Assembly (NCBI RefSeq): GCF_021495345.1
Contig: NZ_CP099397.1
Coordinates: 620,001 to 684,000, forward strand
Length of the DNA stretch: 64,000 nt
Direction of reading: 5' to 3'
From: Pseudomonas hydrolytica
Lineage (GTDB): Bacteria; Pseudomonadota; Gammaproteobacteria; Pseudomonadales; Pseudomonadaceae
Both the position numbers and the translations under genes were made by a program. Shown here piece by piece: positions 30,286 through 40,905 of this stretch. Position 1 is the stretch's first letter. Each line of letters opens with the position of its first letter. The notes beneath the pieces were generated by a model. It was given only the letters and a program-made list of their open reading frames with translations, searched no databases and was not told the origin of the DNA.

Positions 30286-30819
30286 ATGCAAACGATACTG
30301 ACAAGAAAACTCATGGCCATGGTGCTTGGCGGAGCACTTTTTGTGGCCATGCCGGCGGTTGCCAGCGCCGATGACGCGGCAACGTTGCAGGGCGCCGAGC
30401 AGGTTGCCTACCTCGATGGCCTCAAGCGCCTGTACCTGACCGACAACGAGCGCCAGGCGCTGCTGGCGCACAGCAATGCGCTGCTCGACACCTATGCCCT
30501 GCGCGCCGGCTACCAGGTCGGCCAGGCGCAACGCCAGGACCTGCTGTACCGCATCAGTCTCGGTGCGGCCGGCGAACTGATCCTGCGCGAGGAAAGCCGG
30601 GGCGCCGAGGGCACCGCCATCTCCGTGCGCAATCAGCGGTTCTCGGTGTTCGGCATCGATCCCTTCATCCGTTACGAGTGCCCTGCCGGCGGCGTGCGTT
30701 GCGTGCTGATCAATCCGGGCGACGGCAGCCCCTTGCTGACCATCCTGCGCGATCACCAGGGCGCTGCGGAGCTGGCCAAGGCTCTGAGCTTCCTGATTCG
30801 CAACGTGCAGAAGGGATAA
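30286..30819 (+). CDS. Small exported protein of unknown function
   Basis: A 177-aa precursor. Residues 1 to about 29 form a signal peptide (basic start, hydrophobic core MVLGGALFVAMPAVASA, cleavage before DD). The mature part is small and soluble, with two cysteines eight residues apart (YECPAGGVRCVL) that could form a disulfide. The second of two adjacent ATGs (30286) is preferred because AAGGG lies 6 bases upstream; the first is at 30283. It is divergent from dipA with about 130 bp between, so common control is possible but untested. Function is not recognised. Confidence 0.8.
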   Translation: MQTILTRKLMAMVLGGALFVAMPAVASADDAATLQGAEQVAYLDGLKRLYLTDNERQALLAHSNALLDTYALRAGYQVGQAQRQDLLYRISLGAAGELILREESRGAEGTAISVRNQRFSVFGIDPFIRYECPAGGVRCVLINPGDGSPLLTILRDHQGAAELAKALSFLIRNVQKG

Positions 30820-30917
30820 GGCAGCCACCCACGCAGGCGCGTGCAGGGAGGCCATGCCCTGCGGCGTGTTCGCAGTGCCCCCGATGTGTTCCTGCCTGGC
30901 GTGCCGCGCCATAAAAA

Positions 30918-30941
30918 AACCCCGCCTGGATGGGCGGGGTT
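30918..30941 (-). terminator. aceEF terminator
   Basis: Stem AACCCCGCC / GGCGGGGTT (30918-30926 with 30933-30941). On the minus strand it is followed by a run of seven T, which is the classic form. It lies 31 bp after the aceF stop. Confidence 0.88.
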
Positions 30942-30971
30942 GAGGGACGAGCGTGGCGTGCTCGAAACGGT

Positions 30972-32942
30972 TTACAGCAGGATGGTGCGGATGTCGGCCA
31001 GCAGCTGCGACAGACGCTGGGTGAAGCGCGCCGCGGCAGCGCCATTGATCACCCGGTGGTCGTAGGACAGCGACAGCGGCAGCATCAGCTTGGGCTGGAA
31101 GGCCTTGCCGTCCCACACCGGCTGCATGGTGGCCTTGCTCACACCGAGAATCGCCACTTCCGGCGCGTTGACGATCGGCGTGAAGCCGGTGCCGCCAATG
31201 TGGCCGAGGCTGGAGATGGTGAAGCAGGCGCCCTGCATGTCATCAGCCGAGAGCTTCTTGGTGCGGGCCTTGTCGGCCAGTGCGGCGGCTTCGCCGGCCA
31301 GCTGCAGCAGGCTCTTCTGGTCGACGTTCTTGATCACCGGCACCAGCAGGCCGTCCGGCGTATCGACGGCGAAGCCGATGTGCACGTACTTCTTGCGGAT
31401 GAGCGCCTTGCCGCTCGGGGCCAGCGAACTGTTGAAGTCCGGCAGTTCCTTGAGCAGGTGGGCACAGGCCTTGAGCAGCAGCGGCAGCACGGTCAGCTTG
31501 ACGCCGGCCTTTTCCGCCACGGCCTTCTGCGCGACGCGGAAGGCTTCCAGGTCGGTGATGTCGGCCGAGTCGAACTGGGTCACGTGTGGCACGTTGAGCC
31601 AGCTGCGGTGCAGGTTGGCGGCGCCGACCTGCATCAGGCGGGTCATCGCCACTTCTTCGATTTCACCGAACTTGCTGAAGTCCACGGCCGGGATCGGCGG
31701 AATGCCGGCGCCACCCGTAGCGGCTGCAGCTGCCTGCGGTGCGGCCTTGGCCTTGTGCATCATCGCCTTGACGTACGCCTGCACGTCTTCCTTGAGGATG
31801 CGACCTTTCGGGCCGGTGCCGGCGATATCCGCCAGTTCCACGCCGAAATCGCGGGCCAGCTGACGCACGGCCGGGCCGGCATGCACCTTGGCGCCATCGC
31901 GCTTGGGCGCATTGGCGACTTCGGCGGCAGCAGCCGACAGCGAGGCGATGGCGCGCACTTCGGCGGCCACTTCCGGCGCCGCACCTTCCGGCACACGGTG
32001 CACTTCCTGGCTGGCTTGCGCCGGGGCGGGTGCAGAAGCAGAGCCGGCTACCTTGAGCTTGAGGATCAGGTCGCCGGTGCCGATTTCGTCATCCAGCTTG
32101 ACCAGCACTTCTTCCACCACGCCGGCAGCCGGCGAGGGGATCTCCATGGAGGCTTTGTCGGATTCCAGGGTCAGCAGGCTCTGGTCGGCTTCGATGCTGT
32201 CGCCGGCCTTGACCATGATCTCGATGACCTTGCCCTTGGCGCTGGAGCCGATGTCTGGCACGCGTACGTCCTGCACGCTGCTGCCGCTCGGTGCGGCGGC
32301 CGGTGCAGGGGTTGCAGCGGGTGCGGCGGCCTGCGCGGGAGCGGCTGCCGGAGTAGCAGCTGCGGGGGCAGCGCCTTCGACCTTGAGCTTGAGGATCAGG
32401 TCGCCGGTGCCGATCTCGTCGTCCAGCTTGACCAGCACCTGCTCCACCACGCCGGCAGCCGGTGCAGGGATTTCCATGGAGGCCTTGTCGGACTCCAGGG
32501 TCAGCAGGCTCTGGTCGGCTTCGATGCGGTCGCCGACCTTGACCATGATCTCGATGACCTTGCCCTTGGCGCTGGAGCCGATGTCCGGCACGTGCACGTC
32601 CTGCACGCTGCTGCCGGTGGCAGCGGCGGCGGGTGCGGCTGCCGGAGCGGCCGCTTGCGGGGCCTGGGCAGGCGCAGCTTCGGCTTTCGGCGCCGGTGCG
32701 GCTTGCGCAGCCCCTTCGACTTCCAGCACCAGCAGCTCGTCGCCTTCCTTCAGGCGGTCGCCGATCTTGACCTTGATTTCCTTGACCACGCCGGCCTTGG
32801 GCGAGGGCACTTCCATGGAGGCCTTGTCGGACTCCAGGGTCAGTACGCTCTGCTCGGCGTCGATACGGTCGCCGACCTTGACCAGCAGTTCAATCACCTC
32901 GCCTTCACCGCCGAGGTCGGGTACGCGAATCAACTCACTCAT
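30972..32942 (-). CDS. aceF: Pyruvate dehydrogenase E2, dihydrolipoamide acetyltransferase
   Basis: 656 aa. Core of the pyruvate dehydrogenase complex: it transfers acetyl from E1 to CoA. Three lipoyl domains are present (about 1-77, 110-187, 220-297), each with the lipoylated Lys in ESDKASME. Ala/Pro-rich linkers separate them. A peripheral-subunit-binding domain (about 345-392) and the catalytic domain with HRVING near the C-terminus follow; Asn replaces the Asp of the E. coli motif, as I recall for Azotobacter. P. aeruginosa AceF has, to my knowledge, two lipoyl domains (about 547 aa). Domains 2 and 3 are nearly identical in DNA. AAGGAG lies 8 bases before the ATG. It follows aceE after 11 bp. 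Confidence 0.97.
   Translation of the reverse strand: MSELIRVPDLGGEGEVIELLVKVGDRIDAEQSVLTLESDKASMEVPSPKAGVVKEIKVKIGDRLKEGDELLVLEVEGAAQAAPAPKAEAAPAQAPQAAAPAAAPAAAATGSSVQDVHVPDIGSSAKGKVIEIMVKVGDRIEADQSLLTLESDKASMEIPAPAAGVVEQVLVKLDDEIGTGDLILKLKVEGAAPAAATPAAAPAQAAAPAATPAPAAAPSGSSVQDVRVPDIGSSAKGKVIEIMVKAGDSIEADQSLLTLESDKASMEIPSPAAGVVEEVLVKLDDEIGTGDLILKLKVAGSASAPAPAQASQEVHRVPEGAAPEVAAEVRAIASLSAAAAEVANAPKRDGAKVHAGPAVRQLARDFGVELADIAGTGPKGRILKEDVQAYVKAMMHKAKAAPQAAAAATGGAGIPPIPAVDFSKFGEIEEVAMTRLMQVGAANLHRSWLNVPHVTQFDSADITDLEAFRVAQKAVAEKAGVKLTVLPLLLKACAHLLKELPDFNSSLAPSGKALIRKKYVHIGFAVDTPDGLLVPVIKNVDQKSLLQLAGEAAALADKARTKKLSADDMQGACFTISSLGHIGGTGFTPIVNAPEVAILGVSKATMQPVWDGKAFQPKLMLPLSLSYDHRVINGAAAARFTQRLSQLLADIRTILL
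32051..32286. repeat. Tandem lipoyl-domain repeat unit, copy encoding lipoyl domain 3
   Basis: This block matches 32381-32616 at a constant offset of 330 bp with about 16 mismatches in 236 bp (roughly 93% identity by hand count). The period is 110 codons, one lipoyl domain plus linker. Confidence 0.85.
32381..32616. repeat. Tandem lipoyl-domain repeat unit, copy encoding lipoyl domain 2
   Basis: Partner of 32051-32286, offset 330 bp. The first lipoyl domain (near 32715-32940) is clearly more divergent. Confidence 0.85.
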
Positions 32943-32953
32943 CGCTACGCTCC

Positions 32954-35599
<2,646 letters not shown>

Positions 35600-35711
35600 G
35601 GCTTGCTCCAGGGCGGAAAGGCTTCCAGAATCGGAGGCCAGTTGGATCTCGCCGGCTTTTTGAGCGGGCGAGTTGAAATTCTTGGATTTACCGGGGGTAG
35701 GACCGGCCGCT

Positions 35712-35726
35712 TGTAGTTTTACTACA
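35712..35726. promoter_or_regulatory. Palindromic operator-like site 1 upstream of aceEF
   Basis: A perfect 15-bp palindrome TGTAGT-TTT-ACTACA in the aceE/glnE divergent region. It resembles the HexR (RpiR-family) consensus as I recall it (TGTARTnnnAYTACA). HexR controls central carbon genes, so pyruvate dehydrogenase would be a sensible target. A GntR-type PdhR-like protein is an alternative. Confidence 0.65.
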
Positions 35727-35753
35727 TTCCGACGCCGGATTCAGCCCTCTGGA

Positions 35754-35759
35754 TACAAT
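35754..35759 (+). promoter_or_regulatory. Possible -10 box, TACAAT
   Basis: TACAAT lies between the two palindromes, pointing towards glnE. I could not place a convincing -35. The reverse complement (ATTGTA) could equally belong to an aceE promoter, so the call is tentative. Confidence 0.3.
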
Positions 35760-35764
35760 TCTTT

Positions 35765-35779
35765 AGTAGTAAAACTACA
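35765..35779. promoter_or_regulatory. Palindromic operator-like site 2 upstream of aceEF
   Basis: AGTAGT-AAA-ACTACA, one mismatch from the perfect palindrome at 35712 and its reverse complement in orientation. Centres are 53 bp apart, close to five helical turns, which would suit cooperative binding or a small loop. Confidence 0.65.
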
Positions 35780-35870
35780 ATCCGCGGTTCTGCCGGCCGC
35801 GCGCGCCCTGCGCCAGTGGGGCTTCGGGCGGTTGTGCCGTGCGTCCGGCAACCCGCCAAAAGGATAGACC

Positions 35871-38813
35871 ATGAGCCTGCCGTCGCCGGTCGAATTGCCC
35901 TCTTCTCTGATCCCCCTGGCCGAGCGTGCCGAGCAGTCGCTACAGGCTGCATTGCTCGAACATGAGGCGCTGCCTGCAAAGCTGGCGCAGTGGCCGCAGG
36001 CGCGGCGCGAGGCCTGGCGTCAGGTCACGGCACTCAGCGACTTCGTCAGCGAGCAGGCGATCCGCGATCCGCAGATGTTCATGGCGTTGGCCGACTCCGG
36101 CGAGCTGGAGCGCAGCCTGAAGCCCGGCGAGTTGCGCGATCAGCTGGCAACGCTGCTGGCCGAGTGTGCCGACGAGGACGCGCTCGGCCGCTGCCTGCGG
36201 CGCTTTCGCAACCGCCAGCAGCTGCGCATCATCTGGCGCGACTTCAGCCGCCAGGCGGCGCTGGCCGAGACCTGCCGCGATCTCTCCGATCTGGCCGACG
36301 CCTGCATCGATCTGGCCTACCACTGGCTCTATCCGCGCCATTGCCAGCAGTTCGGCACGCCGATCGGTCGACGCAGCGGCCAGGCGCAGCACATGGTCAT
36401 CCTCGGCATGGGCAAGCTCGGCGCCCATGAGCTGAATCTGTCTTCGGACATCGATCTGATCTTCGGCTACCCGGAAGGCGGCGAGACCGAAGGGGTCAAG
36501 CGGCCGCTGGATAACCAGGAGTTCTTTATCCGCCTCGGGCAAAAGCTCATAAAAGCCCTGGACGCCATCACCGTCGATGGCTTCGTGTTCCGTACCGATA
36601 TGCGCCTGCGCCCCTATGGTTCATCCGGTGCGCTGGTATTCAGCTTCAATGCGCTGGAGCAGTACTACCAGGATCAGGGGCGCGACTGGGAGCGCTACGC
36701 CATGATCAAGGCGCGCGTGGTCGGCGGCGACCAGGCCGCCGGCGCCGAGCTACTGGAGATGCTGCGGCCCTTCGTCTACCGGCGCTATCTGGATTTCTCC
36801 GCCATCGAGGCGTTGCGCGCGATGAAGCTGCTGATCCAGCAGGAGGTGCGGCGCAAGGGCATGAGCGAGAACATCAAGCTCGGTGCCGGCGGCATCCGCG
36901 AGATCGAGTTCATCGCCCAGGCCTTCCAGCTGATTCATGGCGGGCGCGACCTCAGCCTGCAGCAGCGGCCCCTGCTCAAGGTGCTGGCGACCCTCGAGGG
37001 CCAGGGCTATCTGCCGCCCGCGGTGGTGGCGGAGATGCGCGAGGGTTACGAGTTTTTGCGCTACACCGAGCACGCCCTGCAGGGCATCGGCGACCGGCAG
37101 ACGCAGATGCTGCCGGCGGACGCGCGCGACCAGGCGCGGGTGGCGGCGATCATGGGCTTTGCCGACTGGGCGAGTTTCCATGAGCGTCTGATGCACTGGC
37201 GCGGGCGCATCGAATGGCATTTCCAGCAGGTGATCGCCGATCCGGACGAGGATGAGGCCGCCGCCGGTAGCGCCTGCGTGGGCGCCGAGTGGCTGCCGCT
37301 GTGGGAAGCGGCCATCGACGAGGAAAGCGCTGCGCGCCAACTGCAGGAGGCGGGCTTCGTCGAGCCGCTGGTCGCGCTCAAGCGTCTTGGCGACCTGCGC
37401 AATGGGCCGCAGGTTCGCGCCATGCAGCGCCTGGGGCGTGAGCGGCTGGATGCCTTCGTGCCGCGTCTGCTGGCCGAGACGGTCGAGCACGAGGCGCCGG
37501 ACCGCGTGCTGGAGCGGGTGCTGCCGCTGGTGGAAAAGGTGGCGCGGCGCTCGGCCTACCTGGTGCTGCTCTCGGAAAACCCCGGTGCCCTGCAGCGGCT
37601 GATCAGCCTGTGCGCCGCCAGCCCGTGGATCGCCGAGCAGATCGCACGCTTCCCGCTGCTGCTCGACGAACTGCTCAACGAAGGCCGGCTCTACCATCCG
37701 CCGCTGGCGCCGGAGCTGGCGGCCGAGCTGCGCGAGCGGCTGATCCGCATCCCCGAGGACGACCTGGAACAGCAGATGGAGGCGCTGCGTCACTTCAAGC
37801 TGGCCCACAGCCTGCGCGTGGCCGCCTCGGAAATCGCCGGCACGCTGCCCCTGATGAAGGTCTCTGACTACCTGACCTGGCTGGCCGAGGCCATTCTCGA
37901 TCAGGTGCTGGCGCTGGCCTGGCAGCACACGGTGCAGCGTCATGGCCGGCCGTTTCGTACCGATGGCACGCCCTGCGACCCCGATTTCATCATCGTCGGC
38001 TACGGCAAGGTCGGCGGCCTGGAGTTCGGCCACGGCTCGGATCTGGACCTGGTGTTTATCCATGACGGCGATCCGCAGGCCGAGACCGACGGCGCCAAGC
38101 CCATCGACGGCGCGCAGTTCTTCACCCGCCTGGGCCAGCGCATCATCCACCTGCTGACCACCCAGACCACCTCCGGCGCGCTGTACGAGGTGGACATGCG
38201 CCTGCGGCCCTCCGGCGCGGCGGGGCTCCTGGTCAGCTCGCTCGGCGCCTTCCAGCGCTATCAGGAAAACGAGGCCTGGACCTGGGAGCACCAGGCGCTG
38301 GTGCGCGCGCGGGTGCTGGTGGGCTGCCAGCGTCTGGCCGGCGAGTTCGCCCGCGTGCGCGGCGAGGTGCTGGGGCGGCAGCGCGAAGTGGCGGCGCTGC
38401 GCACCGAGGTCAGCGAGATGCGGGCGAAGATGCGCGACAACCTCGGCACCCGCGCCACCGCCGCCGGCACCGCGGAAAACGCCTTCGACGCAGCGGCTTC
38501 CTTCGATCTGAAGCAGGACGCCGGTGGTATCGTCGATATCGAATTTATGGTGCAATACGCGGCCCTGGCCTGGTCGTGGCAATACCCGCAACTGCTCGAA
38601 TTCACCGACAACATTCGCATCCTCGAGGGGCTCGAACGCGTTGGTCTGATGTCGTCCGAAGATGCCGGTCTGCTGCGTGAGGTCTACAAGATTTACCGCT
38701 CGGCTGCCCACCGCCAGGCGCTGCAGAAGCAGCCCGGGGTGGTGCCGGGCGATCAGTTCCAGGACGAGCGCCGCGCCGTGATGCGCCTGTGGCGCGAACT
38801 GGGGCTGAGTTGA
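35871..38813 (+). CDS. glnE: Glutamine synthetase adenylyltransferase/deadenylase
   Basis: A 980-aa bifunctional regulator of GlnA that adds or removes AMP in response to PII and glutamine. It has two nucleotidyltransferase domains: an N-terminal deadenylylating one with MGKLGAHELNLSSDIDLIF (about 182-200) and a C-terminal adenylylating one with YGKVGGLEFGHGSDLDLVF (about 709-727). Both metal-binding D-x-D sets are intact, and helical glnD-type linkers lie between and after them. AAAGGA is 7 bases before the ATG. It starts the long + strand run that leads to ilvE and the LPS core genes. Confidence 0.97.
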   Translation: MSLPSPVELPSSLIPLAERAEQSLQAALLEHEALPAKLAQWPQARREAWRQVTALSDFVSEQAIRDPQMFMALADSGELERSLKPGELRDQLATLLAECADEDALGRCLRRFRNRQQLRIIWRDFSRQAALAETCRDLSDLADACIDLAYHWLYPRHCQQFGTPIGRRSGQAQHMVILGMGKLGAHELNLSSDIDLIFGYPEGGETEGVKRPLDNQEFFIRLGQKLIKALDAITVDGFVFRTDMRLRPYGSSGALVFSFNALEQYYQDQGRDWERYAMIKARVVGGDQAAGAELLEMLRPFVYRRYLDFSAIEALRAMKLLIQQEVRRKGMSENIKLGAGGIREIEFIAQAFQLIHGGRDLSLQQRPLLKVLATLEGQGYLPPAVVAEMREGYEFLRYTEHALQGIGDRQTQMLPADARDQARVAAIMGFADWASFHERLMHWRGRIEWHFQQVIADPDEDEAAAGSACVGAEWLPLWEAAIDEESAARQLQEAGFVEPLVALKRLGDLRNGPQVRAMQRLGRERLDAFVPRLLAETVEHEAPDRVLERVLPLVEKVARRSAYLVLLSENPGALQRLISLCAASPWIAEQIARFPLLLDELLNEGRLYHPPLAPELAAELRERLIRIPEDDLEQQMEALRHFKLAHSLRVAASEIAGTLPLMKVSDYLTWLAEAILDQVLALAWQHTVQRHGRPFRTDGTPCDPDFIIVGYGKVGGLEFGHGSDLDLVFIHDGDPQAETDGAKPIDGAQFFTRLGQRIIHLLTTQTTSGALYEVDMRLRPSGAAGLLVSSLGAFQRYQENEAWTWEHQALVRARVLVGCQRLAGEFARVRGEVLGRQREVAALRTEVSEMRAKMRDNLGTRATAAGTAENAFDAAASFDLKQDAGGIVDIEFMVQYAALAWSWQYPQLLEFTDNIRILEGLERVGLMSSEDAGLLREVYKIYRSAAHRQALQKQPGVVPGDQFQDERRAVMRLWRELGLS

Positions 38814-38876
38814 ATGACGGGGCTGCGGCCCCACCTAATTGTTCGAACCGTGAAGCGAATTTGAGGAGCAGGCAAG

Positions 38877-39800
38877 ATGTCGATGTCCGACCGTGATGGC
38901 GTGATCTGGTACGACGGCGAGCTGGTGCCGTGGCGCGAAGCCAACACCCATGTGCTGACCCACACCCTGCATTACGGCATGGGCGTGTTCGAGGGCGTGC
39001 GCGCCTACAACACCCCGGACGGCACCGCCATCTTCCGCCTGCAGGCGCACACCGACCGCCTGTTCGATTCGGCGCATATCTTCAACATGCAGATCCCCTT
39101 CTCCAAGGAAGAGATCAACGAAGCGCAGCGCACCGCGGTGCGAGAAAACGGCCTGGAAAGCGCCTATCTGCGTCCGATGGTGTTCTTCGGCAGTGAGGGC
39201 ATGGGCCTGCGCGCCTCGGGTCTCAAGGTGCACGTGATCGTCGCCGCCTGGCACTGGGGCGCCTACATGGGCGAGGAAGCGTTGGTCAGCGGCATCAAGG
39301 TGCGCACCAGTTCCTACACCCGTCACCACGTCAACATCTCCATGACCCGCGCCAAGGCCAACGGCAACTACATCAACTCGATGCTGGCCCTGCAGGAAGC
39401 CATCTCCGGCGGTGCCGACGAGGCCATGCTGCTGGACCCGGAGGGTTACGTGGCCGAGGGTTCGGGCGAGAACATCTTCCTGGTCAAGGACGGTGTGGTG
39501 TACACCCCGGAAGTGACCTCCTGCCTCAACGGCATCACCCGCAGCACCATCCTGACCCTGGCTGCCGAGCATGGCATCAAGGTGGTGGAGAAGCGCATCA
39601 CCCGCGACGAGGTGTACATCGCCGACGAAGCCTTCTTTACCGGTACCGCCGCCGAGGTCACGCCGATCCGCGAAGTGGATGGTCGTCAGATCGGCATCGG
39701 CCGCCGCGGCCCGGTCACCGAGAAGCTGCAGAAAGCCTACTTCGACCTGGTCACCGGCAAGACCAGCGCCCACGCCGAGTGGCGTACGCTGGTCAAGTAA
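38877..39800 (+). CDS. ilvE: Branched-chain amino acid aminotransferase
   Basis: A 307-aa fold-type IV PLP enzyme, last step of Leu, Ile and Val synthesis. The PLP lysine is in MTRAKANGNYINS near residue 160. The phosphate loop SCLNGITRSTI and the C-terminal EVTPIREVDGRQIG are typical. GAGGAGC lies before the ATG with good spacing. It is 63 bp downstream of glnE. A short GNRA hairpin separates it from waaF, so part of the LPS transcript may start or be thinned here. Confidence 0.97.
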   Translation: MSMSDRDGVIWYDGELVPWREANTHVLTHTLHYGMGVFEGVRAYNTPDGTAIFRLQAHTDRLFDSAHIFNMQIPFSKEEINEAQRTAVRENGLESAYLRPMVFFGSEGMGLRASGLKVHVIVAAWHWGAYMGEEALVSGIKVRTSSYTRHHVNISMTRAKANGNYINSMLALQEAISGGADEAMLLDPEGYVAEGSGENIFLVKDGVVYTPEVTSCLNGITRSTILTLAAEHGIKVVEKRITRDEVYIADEAFFTGTAAEVTPIREVDGRQIGIGRRGPVTEKLQKAYFDLVTGKTSAHAEWRTLVK

Positions 39801-39822
39801 GCGATTCCTCGAAGGCTCGACG

Positions 39823-39840
39823 GGGAGGCGAAAGCCTCCC
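39823..39840 (+). terminator. Short hairpin between ilvE and waaF
   Basis: A perfect 7-bp stem GGGAGGC / GCCTCCC with a GAAA tetraloop, followed by TGGTCGTTTCT. The T tract is interrupted, so it may be a partial terminator or an attenuator between ilvE and the LPS core genes. Confidence 0.5.
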
Positions 39841-39860
39841 TGGTCGTTTCTGGAAAAGAT

Positions 39861-40904
39861 ATGAAGATATTGATCGTTGGGCCCAGCTGGGTGGGCGACA
39901 TGGTGATGGCGCAGACCCTGTTCCAGTGCCTGAAGCAGCGCCATCCCGAATGCGAGATCGACGTGCTGGCGCCCGAGTGGAGCCGGCCGATTCTCGAGCG
40001 CATGCCCGAGATGCGCGCCGCGCTGAGCCTGCCGCTGGGCCATGGCGTGCTCGATCTGGCCACGCGCCGGCGCATCGGCAAGTCGCTGGCCGGCCAGTAC
40101 GACCAGGCCATCCTGCTGCCCAATTCGCTGAAGTCCGCACTGGTGCCCTGGTTCGCCGGGATTCCCAAGCGCACCGGCTGGAAGGGCGAGATGCGCTATG
40201 GCCTGCTCAACGATATCCGCAAGCTGGACAAGGCGCGCTATCCGCTGATGATCGAGCGCTTCATGGCGCTGGCCTATGAGCCGGGCGCCGCCTTGCCGCA
40301 GCCTTATCCGCAGCCGCGTCTGCAGATCGATGAGGCCAGTCGCGAGGCCGCTCTGGCCAAGTTCGAGCTGCAGCTGGATCGCCCGGTGCTGGCGCTGTGT
40401 CCCGGCGCCGAGTTCGGCGAGGCCAAGCGCTGGCCGGCCGAGCACTATGCCAAGGTCGCCGAGATCAAGATTCGCGCCGGCTGGCAGGTCTGGCTGTTCG
40501 GTTCGAAGAACGACCATGCCGGCGGCGAGGACATTCGCATGCGCCTGATCCCGGGCCTGCGCGAAGAAGTCAGCAACCTCTCCGGGCAGACCAGCCTGGC
40601 CGAGGCCATCGACCTGATGTCCGCCGCCACGGCGGTGGTGTCCAACGATTCCGGCCTGATGCACGTGGCAGCGGCGCTGAATCGCCCGCTGGTGGCCGTC
40701 TACGGCTCCACTTCGCCGGGTTTCACGCCGCCCTTGGCCGACCAGGTGGAAATCGTGCGCCTGGGACTGGACTGCAGCCCCTGTTTCGAGCGCACCTGTC
40801 GCTTTGGTCACTACAACTGCCTGCGCGAGCTCAAGCCGCGGCCGGTGATCGAGGCGCTGGACCGTTTGGTCGGCGATCCGCTGGCATTGGTCGAGGGCGA
40901 CTGA
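39861..40904 (+). CDS. waaF: ADP-heptose:LPS heptosyltransferase II
   Basis: A 347-aa GT9 transferase that adds the second L,D-heptose to the inner core at the cytoplasmic face of the inner membrane. The N-terminal PSWVGDMVMAQTL glycine motif and the C-terminal SNDSGLMHVAAAL donor-binding motif are clear. The KRTGWKGEMRYGLLND stretch is typical of WaaF. It uses ADP-heptose from the HldE pathway, which is encoded at the other end of the cluster. waaC begins one base after its stop. Confidence 0.97.
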   Translation: MKILIVGPSWVGDMVMAQTLFQCLKQRHPECEIDVLAPEWSRPILERMPEMRAALSLPLGHGVLDLATRRRIGKSLAGQYDQAILLPNSLKSALVPWFAGIPKRTGWKGEMRYGLLNDIRKLDKARYPLMIERFMALAYEPGAALPQPYPQPRLQIDEASREAALAKFELQLDRPVLALCPGAEFGEAKRWPAEHYAKVAEIKIRAGWQVWLFGSKNDHAGGEDIRMRLIPGLREEVSNLSGQTSLAEAIDLMSAATAVVSNDSGLMHVAAALNRPLVAVYGSTSPGFTPPLADQVEIVRLGLDCSPCFERTCRFGHYNCLRELKPRPVIEALDRLVGDPLALVEGD

Positions 40905-40905
40905 T

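Noticed and set aside
38819..38832. GGGGC-TGCG-GCCCC hairpin after glnE
   Set aside because: Only five base pairs and no T tract; not enough for a terminator.
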